From the NCBI GenBank assembly GCA_013288125.1, contig JABDCN010000010.1, positions 1-48,043 of the forward strand: a DNA stretch of 48,043 nucleotides, in the 5' to 3' direction. The number at the start of each line of letters is the position of its first letter. Within the stretch, counting starts at the first letter, position 1. The notes under the pieces are model-generated. The model saw only the letters and a program-made list of their open reading frames with translations, ran no database searches and had not been told where the DNA came from. Positions 7,245-15,697 of this stretch are shown piece by piece. The translations under genes and the position numbers were made by a program. The DNA comes from Gammaproteobacteria bacterium (GTDB lineage: Bacteria; Pseudomonadota; Gammaproteobacteria; DSM-16500).

Positions 7245-8327
7245 GTGGGAAAAAGAACGCCATTTTATGATTTACACCTCAAAGCCCATGCAAAAATAGT
7301 GGATTTTGCAGGCTGGGACATGCCTTTGCATTATGGATCGCAAATTCAAGAGCATCATCAAGTCAGACAAGCAGCAGGGGTGTTTGACGTGTCTCATATG
7401 GGGATTGTCGATTTACATGGCACGGAGGCGGGCGCTTTTTTGCGTCGATTATTAGCCAATAATATCGATCGTCTTGTTGAAGGCAAGGCACTCTATACCT
7501 GTATGTTGAATGAAAACGGCGGCGTGATTGATGATTTAATTGTCTATAAAATAACGAATGATTTTTACCGCTTAGTGATCAATGCAGGCACACGCGAAAA
7601 AGATATTACTTGGATGCAGCAACACGCGGCTTCTTTTAAGCTTGAAATGAAAGAACGTACTGATCTTGCCATGCTTGCTATTCAGGGCCCTGCCATTCAA
7701 GAAAAAATCACGCGATTTATGCCTAAAGAACAAGCGGTAGTATTGCAAACTTTAAAACCTTTTACCTTTACGATGTTAGATGATTGGTTTATCGCACGGA
7801 CCGGTTATACGGGCGAAGATGGATATGAAATGATTTTTCCTGCAAAAGAAGCGGATAAATTATGGCGGGCGTTGCTCGCAGCAGGTATATTACCTTGCGG
7901 ATTAGGCGCTCGTGATACCTTGCGTTTAGAGGCGGGATTAAATTTATATGGCTCTGATATGGATGAAACGGTCAGTCCATTAGAATCTAATCTTGCTTGG
8001 ACAGTGGTGCTGGAACCACAAGATAGAATTTTCATTGGCCGTGATGCCTTAGAAAGACAAACGCAGCAAGGCATTAAACGTCGTTTAGTTGGATTGGTGC
8101 TAGAGGGCCCGGGTGTCATTCGTAATCATCAAAAAGTGATTATTAAAGAAGATGGCGAAGGTGAAGTGACAAGTGGCGGCTATTCACCTACGTTGGAAAA
8201 AAGTATTGCATTGGCGCGCGTTCCAGCAGATATTGGGGCGGCTTGTTTTGTCGAAATACGTCAGAAAGAAGTGCCAGCGCGTGTTATTAAGCCGCCATTT
8301 GTAAAGCAAGGTAAAAAAATGTTTTAG
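7245..8327 (+). CDS. gcvT: Glycine cleavage system T protein (aminomethyltransferase)
   Basis: A 360-residue aminomethyltransferase that releases ammonia from the aminomethyl-lipoyl arm of GcvH and transfers the methylene group to tetrahydrofolate. The N-terminus (TPFYDLHLKAHAKIVDFAGW) and the signatures GVFDVSHMG, TGYTGEDGYE and GLGARDTLRLEAGLNLYG are those of GcvT. The length is normal. It starts with GTG 6 bp after AAAAGGAAC. It is the first gene of a complete gcvT-H-PA-PB operon, with only 15 bp to gcvH. Confidence 0.95.
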   Translation: MGKRTPFYDLHLKAHAKIVDFAGWDMPLHYGSQIQEHHQVRQAAGVFDVSHMGIVDLHGTEAGAFLRRLLANNIDRLVEGKALYTCMLNENGGVIDDLIVYKITNDFYRLVINAGTREKDITWMQQHAASFKLEMKERTDLAMLAIQGPAIQEKITRFMPKEQAVVLQTLKPFTFTMLDDWFIARTGYTGEDGYEMIFPAKEADKLWRALLAAGILPCGLGARDTLRLEAGLNLYGSDMDETVSPLESNLAWTVVLEPQDRIFIGRDALERQTQQGIKRRLVGLVLEGPGVIRNHQKVIIKEDGEGEVTSGGYSPTLEKSIALARVPADIGAACFVEIRQKEVPARVIKPPFVKQGKKMF

Positions 8328-8342
8328 AATTTGGAGAAACAC

Positions 8343-8729
8343 ATGAGCAATATACCTCAGGAATTACAATATACGAAAACCCATGAATGGGTGAGAAAAG
8401 ACGAAGAATTTTTCACTGTTGGCATTACGGACCATGCACAAACCATGTTAGGGGATTTGGTTTATGTGGAATTACCTGAAATAGAATCCAGTTTTGATAA
8501 TGGTCAAGAATGCGCTGTGGTGGAGTCAGTCAAAGCAGCGGCTGATATTTACTGCCCGATTCCAGGTGAAGTCATTGAAGTTAATGAAGCTGTGATTCAA
8601 AATCCACAATTAATTAATCAAGACCCATACGGAAAAGGTTGGTTATTTCGTGTTAAACCAGAGCAATCTCCCTCTGAGTTGTTAAATGCGGGTGAGTACT
8701 CGAAAGTGGTTGCGTCTGAGGCGCACTAG
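8343..8729 (+). CDS. gcvH: Glycine cleavage system H protein (lipoyl carrier)
   Basis: A 128-residue lipoyl-carrier protein that shuttles the aminomethyl group between the P, T and L proteins. The lipoylated lysine is Lys64 in VVESVKAAADIY, the canonical ESVKAAxD motif; the N-terminal YTKTHEWVRK is also typical. I start at ATG 8343 because TTGGAGAAAC lies at the right distance and the protein then begins MSNIPQELQYT like its relatives. It depends on lipoate attachment enzymes not found in this window. Confidence 0.95.
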   Translation: MSNIPQELQYTKTHEWVRKDEEFFTVGITDHAQTMLGDLVYVELPEIESSFDNGQECAVVESVKAAADIYCPIPGEVIEVNEAVIQNPQLINQDPYGKGWLFRVKPEQSPSELLNAGEYSKVVASEAH

Positions 8730-8750
8730 AGAAATAAAAAGAGGTTGGCC

Positions 8751-10148
8751 ATGCCATTCATTCCTCATACTGATCAAGACATTCAGGAAATGCTTTCAAC
8801 CATTGGGATCAAAAAAATTGAAACCTTGTTTGATGAAATTCCTGATGCATTGCGTCATGTTTCGTTAGAGACAATTCCTTCTGGCATATCAGAAATGGAA
8901 TTAGGGCGTTTAGCGCGCGAACGCGCCAAGCAAGATGGTGACTTGTTATGTTTTATTGGTGCAGGGGCTTATGAGCATCATATTCCTGCTGCCGTTTGGG
9001 AAGTGGCAACGCGCGGTGAATTTTATACGGCTTATACGCCTTATCAAGCTGAAGCGAGTCAAGGTACCTTACAATTAATTTATGAATTTCAAACGATGAT
9101 AGCGAGTTTAATGTCATTAGAAGTTTCTAATGCTTCTTTGTATGATGGCGCATCTGCTTTAGCTGAAGCAGTGTTAATGGCCGTGCGTTTATCAGGTAAA
9201 AAAACTAAACTTGGCATATTGATGCCGCAAACGATTCATCCACATTATCGTCAAACAGTTGAAGCTATTGTGAAACAACAAGGCATTTATTTGATTGACG
9301 TTCCTTATGAAAAACAAACAGGAAAAATAAATCGCACAGCGTTATCGACTTTATTAACAGAAGATGTTGCCGCTTTAATTATTCCTCAACCTAATTTTTT
9401 TGGTGTGTTAGATGATGTTGATGAACTCGCAGATTGGGCGCGCGAAAAAAATATTTTATCGATTGCCGTTGTGAATCCCACTGCCATGGCTTTATTAAAA
9501 CCACCGGGACAATGGGGCAAAGAAGGCGTTGATATGGCTTGTGGTGAAGGACAGCCTTTAGGTATACCACTTGCCTCTGGCGGCCCTTATTATGGCTTTT
9601 TATGCTGCAAGAAAGTGCATGTGCGTCAAATGCCAGGACGTATTGTGGGACGTACAATAGATAAAGAAAATAAACCGGGATATGTGTTGACGCTGCAAGC
9701 GCGGGAACAACATATTCGTCGTGCAAAAGCCACATCGAATATCTGTACGAACCAAGGTTTGATGGTGACTGCTTCAACGATTTATATGAGTTTAGTTGGG
9801 CCCATGGGTTTGCGTCATATTGCCACGCTTTGTCATCAACAAACACGAGAAATGGAAACACAATTGATGACAATTCCTGGAATAGAAAAAGTTTTTTCTG
9901 CACCTTTTTTCCATGAAATTGTATTGAGTTTGCCGGTATCAGCTGAGCAAGTGGTTTCTGCTTTAGCAAAACGACGTATTCAAGCAGGCTATGCCTTAGG
10001 ACCATTTTATCCTGAGCTAGATAATTGTTTATTACTCTGTGCAACAGAAACAAAAACAAAAAAAGATATTGAATATTTAACACAAAATATGCGTGATGTG
10101 TTGAGAGATCTTGCTGTCAATGGAGATAAAATTGCATGCCAGGCTTAA
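8751..10148 (+). CDS. gcvPA: Glycine dehydrogenase (decarboxylating) subunit 1
   Basis: A 465-residue N-terminal half of the split P protein, which with GcvPB decarboxylates glycine on pyridoxal phosphate. Signatures: [19 protein letters not shown] at the start, [14 protein letters not shown], the [14 protein letters not shown] motif, and [17 protein letters not shown] near the C-terminus. The split form is found in many bacteria, whereas E. coli has one fused gcvP. The ATG at 8751 follows AGAGG by 6 nt. The end overlaps the start of gcvPB by 13 bp, so the two subunits are translationally coupled. Confidence 0.95.
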   Translation: MPFIPHTDQDIQEMLSTIGIKKIETLFDEIPDALRHVSLETIPSGISEMELGRLARERAKQDGDLLCFIGAGAYEHHIPAAVWEVATRGEFYTAYTPYQAEASQGTLQLIYEFQTMIASLMSLEVSNASLYDGASALAEAVLMAVRLSGKKTKLGILMPQTIHPHYRQTVEAIVKQQGIYLIDVPYEKQTGKINRTALSTLLTEDVAALIIPQPNFFGVLDDVDELADWAREKNILSIAVVNPTAMALLKPPGQWGKEGVDMACGEGQPLGIPLASGGPYYGFLCCKKVHVRQMPGRIVGRTIDKENKPGYVLTLQAREQHIRRAKATSNICTNQGLMVTASTIYMSLVGPMGLRHIATLCHQQTREMETQLMTIPGIEKVFSAPFFHEIVLSLPVSAEQVVSALAKRRIQAGYALGPFYPELDNCLLLCATETKTKKDIEYLTQNMRDVLRDLAVNGDKIACQA

Positions 10149-11722
10149 TATTTGAAATATCGCGTAAAGATCGTTTTGCTAAATCACAATGGCAAGTGCA
10201 AGACGACGGCTCGTCGTCCGTTGGTAAAGAGCCGTCGTCCGTTGATAAAGAGCCGTCGTCCGTTGATAAAGAGCCGTCGTCCGTTGATAAAGAGCCGTCG
10301 TCCGTTGATAAAGAGCCGTCGTCCCGCGGCTTGTCCGCGGGATCCAGTGACGATATTCCTAAAGAATTATTACGCAACGATGTTCCGCGATTACCTGAAG
10401 TATCTGAATTACAAGTTGTGCGTCATTATACCAATCTTTCCAGAAAAAATTTTTCTATTGACACACAATTTTATCCGCTAGGTTCTTGCACCATGAAATA
10501 TAATCCGCGTGGTGTTAATCGATTAGCTTCACTCGAAGGATTTTTGCAGCATCATCCTTTATCGCGTGAAGAACACAGCCAAGGATTTATGGCTTGTGCG
10601 TATGAATTACAAGAAATTTTAAAATCAGTGACAGGGATGAAGGGCGCAGCACTCTCACCGATGGCAGGTGCGCAAGGTGAATTTGCTGGTGTTGCAATGA
10701 TTCATGCTTACCATCGTGCGCGCGGTGATTTTGCGCGTGATGAAATTTTAGTACCTGATGCAGCGCATGGCACTAATCCTGCCTCTGCTGTGCAATGTGG
10801 ATTTAAAGTACGAGAAGTGCCGACTGGTCCTGATGGTAATGTGGATATCAACGCATTAAAAGCAGCGATTGGTCCGCAAACAGCAGGGATTATGTTGACG
10901 AACCCTTCGACGCTTGGCGTGTTTGAACAAAAAATTCAAGACATTGCGAAAATGATTCATCAAGCAGGGGGATTGCTTTATTACGATGGCGCAAATTTCA
11001 ATGCGATTTTAGGTAAAGTGCGCCCGGGTGATATGGGTTTTGATGTGGTGCATTTGAATTTACATAAAACATTTGCAACGCCGCATGGCGGCGGTGGGCC
11101 GGGTAGTGGTCCTGTTGTTGCAAATGAACGTTTATTGCCTTATTTACCGGTGCCGCGCGTCGTGAAAGAAGGCGATCAATATCGTTGGTTAACTGAAAAA
11201 GATTGCCCTGAAACGATAGGACGTTTATCTGCTTTTATGGGTAATGCAGGCATCATCATGCGTGCTTATTTATATGCGAGATTATTAGGTAAGGAAGGAT
11301 TACATCGCATTGCAGAATTTGCGACATTGAATGCGAATTATTTATTAGCACGATTGCGTGTAGCAGGATTTACATTGGCTTATCCTGATAGAAGAGCAAG
11401 CCATGAATTTATTATTACCTTAAAAAATGAAGCGAAGATTTACCATATCACGGCATTAGATGTAGCAAAACGATTATTAGATTATGGTTTTCACGCACCA
11501 ACAATGTATTTTCCTTTGATTGTGCCCGAATGTCTTTTGATTGAACCAACTGAAACGGAAAGTAAAGATGTGCTAGATGCCTTTGCAGATGTCTTAATTC
11601 GGATTATGGAAGAAGCAAAAACAAATCCTGAATTATTAAAAGAGGCGCCGCATCATTTGCCCGTGAGGCGGTTGGATGAAGTTAAAGCGGCGCGAGAATT
11701 AGATTTAATTTATAGCGGCTAA
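10136..11722 (+). CDS. gcvPB: Glycine dehydrogenase (decarboxylating) subunit 2 with repeat-derived insertion
   Basis: A 528-residue C-terminal half of the P protein carrying the pyridoxal phosphate lysine, Lys311 in [20 protein letters not shown]. Other signatures are [14 protein letters not shown] and [13 protein letters not shown]. It is about 50 residues longer than usual. The extra length is one block, about residues 23-71, made of four exact EPSSVDK heptads plus a divergent first and a partial last copy, followed by [10 protein letters not shown]. It is encoded by a 21-bp tandem repeat joined to half of a genomic palindromic element. The block lies in the variable N-terminal arm before [14 protein letters not shown], so the enzyme probably still works. 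No frame is lost. Confidence 0.93.
   Translation: MPGLIFEISRKDRFAKSQWQVQDDGSSSVGKEPSSVDKEPSSVDKEPSSVDKEPSSVDKEPSSRGLSAGSSDDIPKELLRNDVPRLPEVSELQVVRHYTNLSRKNFSIDTQFYPLGSCTMKYNPRGVNRLASLEGFLQHHPLSREEHSQGFMACAYELQEILKSVTGMKGAALSPMAGAQGEFAGVAMIHAYHRARGDFARDEILVPDAAHGTNPASAVQCGFKVREVPTGPDGNVDINALKAAIGPQTAGIMLTNPSTLGVFEQKIQDIAKMIHQAGGLLYYDGANFNAILGKVRPGDMGFDVVHLNLHKTFATPHGGGGPGSGPVVANERLLPYLPVPRVVKEGDQYRWLTEKDCPETIGRLSAFMGNAGIIMRAYLYARLLGKEGLHRIAEFATLNANYLLARLRVAGFTLAYPDRRASHEFIITLKNEAKIYHITALDVAKRLLDYGFHAPTMYFPLIVPECLLIEPTETESKDVLDAFADVLIRIMEEAKTNPELLKEAPHHLPVRRLDEVKAARELDLIYSG
10208..10347. repeat. 21-bp tandem repeat fused to half of a palindromic element, inside gcvPB
   Basis: A divergent unit at 10208-10228, four perfect 21-bp units (GAGCCGTCGTCCGTTGATAAA split as 10229-10249, 10250-10270, 10271-10291, 10292-10312) and a partial unit at 10313-10324. 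It continues into a core CCCGCGGCTTGTCCGCGGG and GATCCAG. That core is the same half-site as in the long inverted repeat at 38117-38267. The unit's own GTCGTCC matches the edge of the element, so the tandem array probably arose by amplification at its border. The total stays divisible by three. Confidence 0.9.
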
Positions 11723-11732
11723 GGCTAATAAT

Positions 11733-11817
11733 GTTGTCATCCTGAGCGTAGTGAAGGATCACTAAGCAAGTACTATGACGCATTTTAGTGATCCTTCGCT
11801 ACGCTCAGGATGACAAC
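11733..11817. repeat. Palindromic element, family GTCATCCTGAGCG, behind gcvPB
   Basis: 33-nt inverted arms (11733-11765 and 11785-11817) with one mismatch and a 19-nt loop. The arm reads GTTGTCATCCTGAGCG then TAG(T/C)GAAGGATCACTAA. A second copy with the same arms occurs at 35584-35666. Lying 11 bp behind the gcvPB stop, it may also act as a terminator hairpin, but no T-run follows. Confidence 0.9.
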
Positions 11818-11850
11818 GTTTCATAAATACATTTTAGTTGTTCCCAGACC

Positions 11851-12042
11851 TTAACTTCTCGACGCTGCAGTAAACATCCATAACGCCAATAAAATACCGA
11901 GAACTAATCCAATTGTGCTGACAGACATGGAAATGACATTGCCTGCGACAGTGACTTCCCAATGCTCAATGAGTCGTAACAGATGCACGATGGCGAACAA
12001 AAGAAAAATGATGCCGGAGACGATTAAGGGTAGACGGTGCAT
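11851..12042 (-). CDS. Small two-helix membrane protein of unknown function
   Basis: A 63-residue protein (MHRLPLIVSGIIFLLFAIVH at the start) with two predicted membrane helices, about residues 6-22 and 36-58, joined by a short polar loop containing EHWEVTVAG. I start at the ATG at 12042 because a strong Shine-Dalgarno, AAGGAGGAGAAA, precedes it; an upstream in-frame start would have none. I do not recognise a family. The gene is flanked by palindromic repeats on both sides and appears to be a single-gene unit. Confidence 0.72.
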   Translation of the reverse strand: MHRLPLIVSGIIFLLFAIVHLLRLIEHWEVTVAGNVISMSVSTIGLVLGILLALWMFTAASRS

Positions 12043-12090
12043 GGCTTTCTCCTCCTTGGAAAAATGTATTATAAAATAAAATGCTAGGGA

Positions 12091-12155
12091 TGACAAAGTA
12101 GGTAGTCAAGAGCGACCCCTCTTTCTGACAAAGTAGGTAGTCAAGAGCGACCCCT
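12091..12155. repeat. Two direct copies of a 30-bp sequence
   Basis: The 30-bp sequence TGACAAAGTAGGTAG plus TCAAGAGCGACCCCT occurs at 12091-12120 and again identically at 12126-12155, separated by CTTTC. The second copy runs into the hairpin at 12152-12186. It lies in the gap between the small membrane protein start and the methyltransferase-like gene end. Confidence 0.9.
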
Positions 12156-12186
12156 CCCCTCCAGCGTTTTTTGCTGGAGGGGAGGG
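12152..12186. repeat. CCCTC hairpin element, copy 1
   Basis: Perfect 14-bp stem (CCCTCCCCTCCAGC at 12152-12165, GCTGGAGGGGAGGG at 12173-12186) with loop GTTTTTT, followed by further G-rich sequence to about 12200. It is one of at least five copies in the window. It sits 23 bp beyond the stop of the methyltransferase-like gene and may end its transcript. Confidence 0.88.
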
Positions 12187-12209
12187 ATAGGGAGGGGAGG
12201 TTGCGTTTT

Positions 12210-14978
12210 TTATTGGCGTCGTCTTTTTTCGGGTTTTGTCTCTGTATAGGATTCAGGCGCGGTGTCTAAAGGTCGTTTTTTAGATTGATCGGTAGTGATA
12301 GAATGAGCGCCGTTCGTGTTCGTCGATTGTTGCGTAGTTTGAGATTGGTTTGTGACAGATTGCTGCGCAGGCTGACTTGCCGCAGATTGCTGCGCAGGCT
12401 GGAATAGCCTGACACTTGTAACGGGCGGTGGTGGTGAAGTCATTCGTGTAATGGGTGATGTCGTAGTTGGCATGGTTGTAGTAGTTGTCGTTGTAGTAGT
12501 GTTTGTAGTTGTTGTCGTCGTAGTTTGAGAAATCGGTATGCCGAAATATTGTGGCGGCAAATACGCGCCAGGTAAGTATGCACCAGGCAAATACGCGCTA
12601 GGCAAATACGCACCAGGTAAGTACGCACCAGGCAAATACGCACCAGGCAGCAAATACTGATTAAATGGATAGGGCAGTGACGAATAAGCTGGCATCTCTA
12701 CTAAAGACGATTGCGCCGGAGAGGGCGGAATTGAAGGGGCTTGCGTAGAAACACTGCTAGTTTGATGATCGTTATTATTATTATTGTTATTGTTATTATT
12801 ATTATTACTAATATGATGAGGAGTATCGATATGATCGCTATTATGATGATGAGTATTTTGTTTGGTGTTGTTGGACTTGGTATTTTCGCGTTTGGCGCTG
12901 CTGCGCTTTTTAGTGCTGTGATGCTTAGTGTTGTCGTGATGCTTAGTGTCATCATACTCATCGCTGCTACGTTCGGCGTCGCTATATTTGGCATCGTTAT
13001 AATAAGCATCGCTATCACTTATGCTTTTATTCATATGGTTCAATTGTTTGCTTTTGTGTAGCTTATGTTTTGGATATGTCTTTACTTCTCGTTTATCGAT
13101 ATTATGCTTATTAAGATAACGGTCCATAATATATTCTGAAACTATTTCATCCCCTGTTTCGTCAAAACATCTATATTTTCCAATTGCAACTTGTTTTATT
13201 TTTAATTTTGTACCGACGGGAACAGGCTCTGCTTTATTATTATTTCTTAAATGGCTGACGTAAAAAAATCTCATACATCTATGATAGGTATATCCTAATA
13301 CCACGTTTCTATTCTCAATTATTTTTATATTTTTACCTGGCGGAACTTTATCGTCAGGGACACCTTCGCCTTTTCCATCCCATTGATCAATCCAATAATA
13401 GCGATATCGTGTTAAATCCTCTATCACAACAAATTCTATTTCTTTTCTTTGCCATACACAGACTTGATCAATCAGATAAACATTCGTCGTATTATTTTTT
13501 ATAGTATTAATAGACCCTTGGTTCAATTGTTTTCTTTTGGGGAGCTTATGTTTTGGATAAGTTTTTACTTCTTCTTTGCTGATATTGTGTTTGCTAAGAT
13601 AACGATCCATAATAAATTCCGAAACTATTTCATCCTCTGTTTCGTCAAAACATCTGTATTCTCCATTTTCAACTTGTTTTATTTTTAATTTTGTACCGAC
13701 AGGAACAGGCTCTGCTTTATTATTTTTTAAGTGACTGACGTAAAAAAATCTCATACATCTAAGGTAGGTACTTCGCAGTATTACATTTTTGTTTTTTATC
13801 GTTTTTATATTTCTGCCTGGTGGAACTTCGTCATCAGGCACGCCTTCGCCTTCTCCATTCCATTGATCAACCCAATAATAGCGATTTCGTGTTGAAACCT
13901 CTGTCACAACAAATTCTATTTCTTTTCTCTGCCAGGTACAGACTTGATCAGTCAAATAAATATTTGTGGTATTATTTTTGGTAAGTTTGTTGTTTTTATT
14001 TTTATTTTCATTGAAGTTATTTTTTTGAGTGCTAATAGACCATTCTGTCCTATCACTGAAATTAAATTCATCTGATTTTCCCATCACTTGCATACGATGA
14101 TCATCAATTAATATCGGTTTCATGATGGGATCGGTATAAGCTTTGGTTTGATAAAAATAAAGCATAGAGGGATTTTCAACATCGGAATGCGTTGGATAAA
14201 TAAGCGGTTCAGAAAACTTTGCAAAATAACGCGACATGCCATTCTCTAAATAATCAACCAAGCAATCGGTCAGTTTAAATACTTTGTGTTGGCTGTGACA
14301 ACGAATATCAGCAATATTGATGATAAGTATCCCATTCGTATTTAAAGCCTGATAACTGATATCAACAAGTCGATAATAAAAATTTCTAATCCAATCATCG
14401 ATTGTGGTGTAACGTTTATGTGACTGTTCTTCGCCGGCATAAAGTTCTTTATAGAAGTAAGGAGGAGAAGTTATGACTGAATCATTTTTTTCACCATTAG
14501 GGCATAGTTCTTCGTCGGTTAAATCTTCGAATGGTTTATTGTAATGGTAGACTTTAATTTTATTATCTGCATTATAGGTTTTTAATATTTCATCAGTCGG
14601 TTCAATTAAATCGGGATTAGGATCAGTTGTGACAATCCGCTCAATACCTTCTGTTGCTAAAGCACCTGTTATTCTATCTCCCCAGCCTTGGCAAGGATCT
14701 AAAAAATTCTTAATAATTAATTCTTCGCCTGTTTTTTGAAAATGAATTTCTTTTACATAATGAACTGAATATTTAACGGTAGAAGGTCTGAATTGTGAAG
14801 GAATTGTATTTCTGCGTAAAAGAGAAAAAAATGTTTCGTCAATGCCTTGTTTTTTATTTTTTTGTGATTTGAGATGTGTAGCTAGCTTTCCGGTTAATGA
14901 GATTGAGTTATACAATTGAAGATAGGATTTACCTTGTGGAGTTTCTTTTTTTGCACATTTAAATCTGGTTTCTTGCAT
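12210..14978 (-). CDS. DNA-methyltransferase-like protein with duplicated module and low-complexity basic tail; putative effector
   Basis: A 922-residue protein in three parts. Residues 1 to about 310 resemble a SAM-dependent amino-methyltransferase: motif I variant LDPCQGWGDRITGA (93-106) and catalytic SPPYF (171-175), as in N6-adenine/N4-cytosine enzymes. Residues about 335-655 hold two near-identical copies of a 160-residue module rich in W/Y/F (contains YYWVDQW, VPPGRNIK, VPVGTKLKIKQV) that I do not recognise. The rest is low complexity: D/H/K-rich, a run of 12 Asn, six LPGAY-type pentads, poly-Thr, Q/P-rich, ending with KKR at 900-902 and KRRR at 918-921. Such a tail is eukaryotic-like and could be a nuclear localisation signal (inference). 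It overlaps the upstream gene by 20 bp. It could instead be an orphan or phage-derived DNA methylase. Confidence 0.75.
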   Translation of the reverse strand: MQETRFKCAKKETPQGKSYLQLYNSISLTGKLATHLKSQKNKKQGIDETFFSLLRRNTIPSQFRPSTVKYSVHYVKEIHFQKTGEELIIKNFLDPCQGWGDRITGALATEGIERIVTTDPNPDLIEPTDEILKTYNADNKIKVYHYNKPFEDLTDEELCPNGEKNDSVITSPPYFYKELYAGEEQSHKRYTTIDDWIRNFYYRLVDISYQALNTNGILIINIADIRCHSQHKVFKLTDCLVDYLENGMSRYFAKFSEPLIYPTHSDVENPSMLYFYQTKAYTDPIMKPILIDDHRMQVMGKSDEFNFSDRTEWSISTQKNNFNENKNKNNKLTKNNTTNIYLTDQVCTWQRKEIEFVVTEVSTRNRYYWVDQWNGEGEGVPDDEVPPGRNIKTIKNKNVILRSTYLRCMRFFYVSHLKNNKAEPVPVGTKLKIKQVENGEYRCFDETEDEIVSEFIMDRYLSKHNISKEEVKTYPKHKLPKRKQLNQGSINTIKNNTTNVYLIDQVCVWQRKEIEFVVIEDLTRYRYYWIDQWDGKGEGVPDDKVPPGKNIKIIENRNVVLGYTYHRCMRFFYVSHLRNNNKAEPVPVGTKLKIKQVAIGKYRCFDETGDEIVSEYIMDRYLNKHNIDKREVKTYPKHKLHKSKQLNHMNKSISDSDAYYNDAKYSDAERSSDEYDDTKHHDNTKHHSTKKRSSAKRENTKSNNTKQNTHHHNSDHIDTPHHISNNNNNNNNNNNNDHQTSSVSTQAPSIPPSPAQSSLVEMPAYSSLPYPFNQYLLPGAYLPGAYLPGAYLPSAYLPGAYLPGAYLPPQYFGIPISQTTTTTTTNTTTTTTTTTMPTTTSPITRMTSPPPPVTSVRLFQPAQQSAASQPAQQSVTNQSQTTQQSTNTNGAHSITTDQSKKRPLDTAPESYTETKPEKRRRQ
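12556..12650. repeat. 15-bp tandem repeat encoding LPGAY pentads
   Basis: Six consecutive 15-bp units of the type GGCAAATACGCACCA (12556-12645) and a partial seventh, inside the methyltransferase-like gene. On the coding strand they give LPGAY, with one LPSAY. Variation is mostly at third positions (C/T, A/G), so the peptide rather than the DNA seems to have been kept. Confidence 0.9.
12771..12811. repeat. Trinucleotide run encoding poly-Asn
   Basis: A 41-bp run of ATT/GTT triplets which on the coding strand gives twelve asparagines in a row in the methyltransferase-like protein. Such runs change length by slippage and are more common in protist than in bacterial proteins. Confidence 0.85.
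13038..13980. repeat. Tandem duplication of about 480 bp inside the methyltransferase-like gene
   Basis: Copy A at about 13521-13980 and copy B at about 13038-13500 are offset by 480-483 bp. The 3-bp difference is one extra Asn codon in copy B. They encode the two 160-residue modules. DNA and protein stay alike over the full length, most residues being identical by eye, which marks a fairly recent duplication. Confidence 0.88.
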
Positions 14979-15609
14979 GAAATAATTTAGATGCTTGATT
15001 ACCGACAGTTGAACCTAAATCTAAATTATCCGCATGTCTCTGTTTTAATTCTTCAAAATCATTCATTGCATATTCTTTATCTAAAGAATTTTTTGGAACA
15101 GGCGCAGGAATTTGTTGAACAATTTTTTCCTTATAAAAACGAATGGCAATAGCACAATATATTAATAATTTTATTTTGTTAAATGAGGCATGTTGCTTGA
15201 GTGAGTCAATTGTATTCATGCATGCATTGACATATTGACCTGGCACAAAAACATTTTTCATTTTGATGCCATGTTCGTTTTCATCATCCCAATTGTCATC
15301 AATTAGGATTTTTTTTAGCGCATGTTGAATGGTTTCGTTTTGTAATAAAGTTTCTGATATTTGAAGTAATTGTTTTCCATCACGAAATTGCCAATCGGTA
15401 AGATCATATTCTTGTTGCCATTTATCTCATACTTTTAGTTCAGATAAAATGAGTTCTAAGGAAACGATGGTGTTTTCGGTGTTTTCTTCAACGCTAACAT
15501 CATCTTCAACGCTAACGTCATATTCATTGTCTTCATCCCACTCGTGTTTTACTTGAGACTGCTGGGTGATTTTCGCCTTGTTGTTGATTCTTTTACTTTT
15601 TCTCTGCAT
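14959..15609 (-). pseudogene. Unknown protein gene interrupted by one in-frame TGA
   Basis: Codons 1-60 (MQRKSKRINNKAKITQQ at the start, then acidic with a duplicated VSVE segment) end at TGA 15427-15429. The same frame then continues without another stop to 14959, giving a 217-codon gene if read as one. The second part contains DLTDWQFRDGKQLLQ, LIDDNWDDENEHG and QQIPAPVPKNSLDKEYAMND. The only internal ATG that could restart it well is at 15261. The gene overlaps the start of the methyltransferase-like gene by 20 bp, so both were probably one operon. I do not recognise the family. The choices are a nonsense mutation, a base error in the sequence, or two separate small proteins. Confidence 0.6.
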
Positions 15610-15697
15610 TATAAGACTATCTCGTGTTGTGTAAGTATTATTTTTTTATAGTGAAAATTGGTAAAAATTGTATCATATTGTGCGTATTTGAGTCAAA

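Noticed and set aside
9391-10083. 230-codon open frame on the minus strand
   Set aside because: It lies wholly inside gcvPA, a clear conserved gene. Its translation has no recognisable features.
10208-10324. CRISPR-like array inside gcvPB
   Set aside because: The 21-bp units are directly adjacent with no spacers, all in frame, and no cas genes are near.
12741-13061. 106-codon plus-strand hydrophobic frame
   Set aside because: A by-product of the low-complexity (Asn/His/Lys) codons of the methyltransferase-like gene read in reverse. No gene features.
15427-15429. Selenocysteine or recoded TGA
   Set aside because: I see no Sec-protein motif or convincing stem-loop behind the TGA. Other genes here use TGA as a normal stop (for example 2750-2752).
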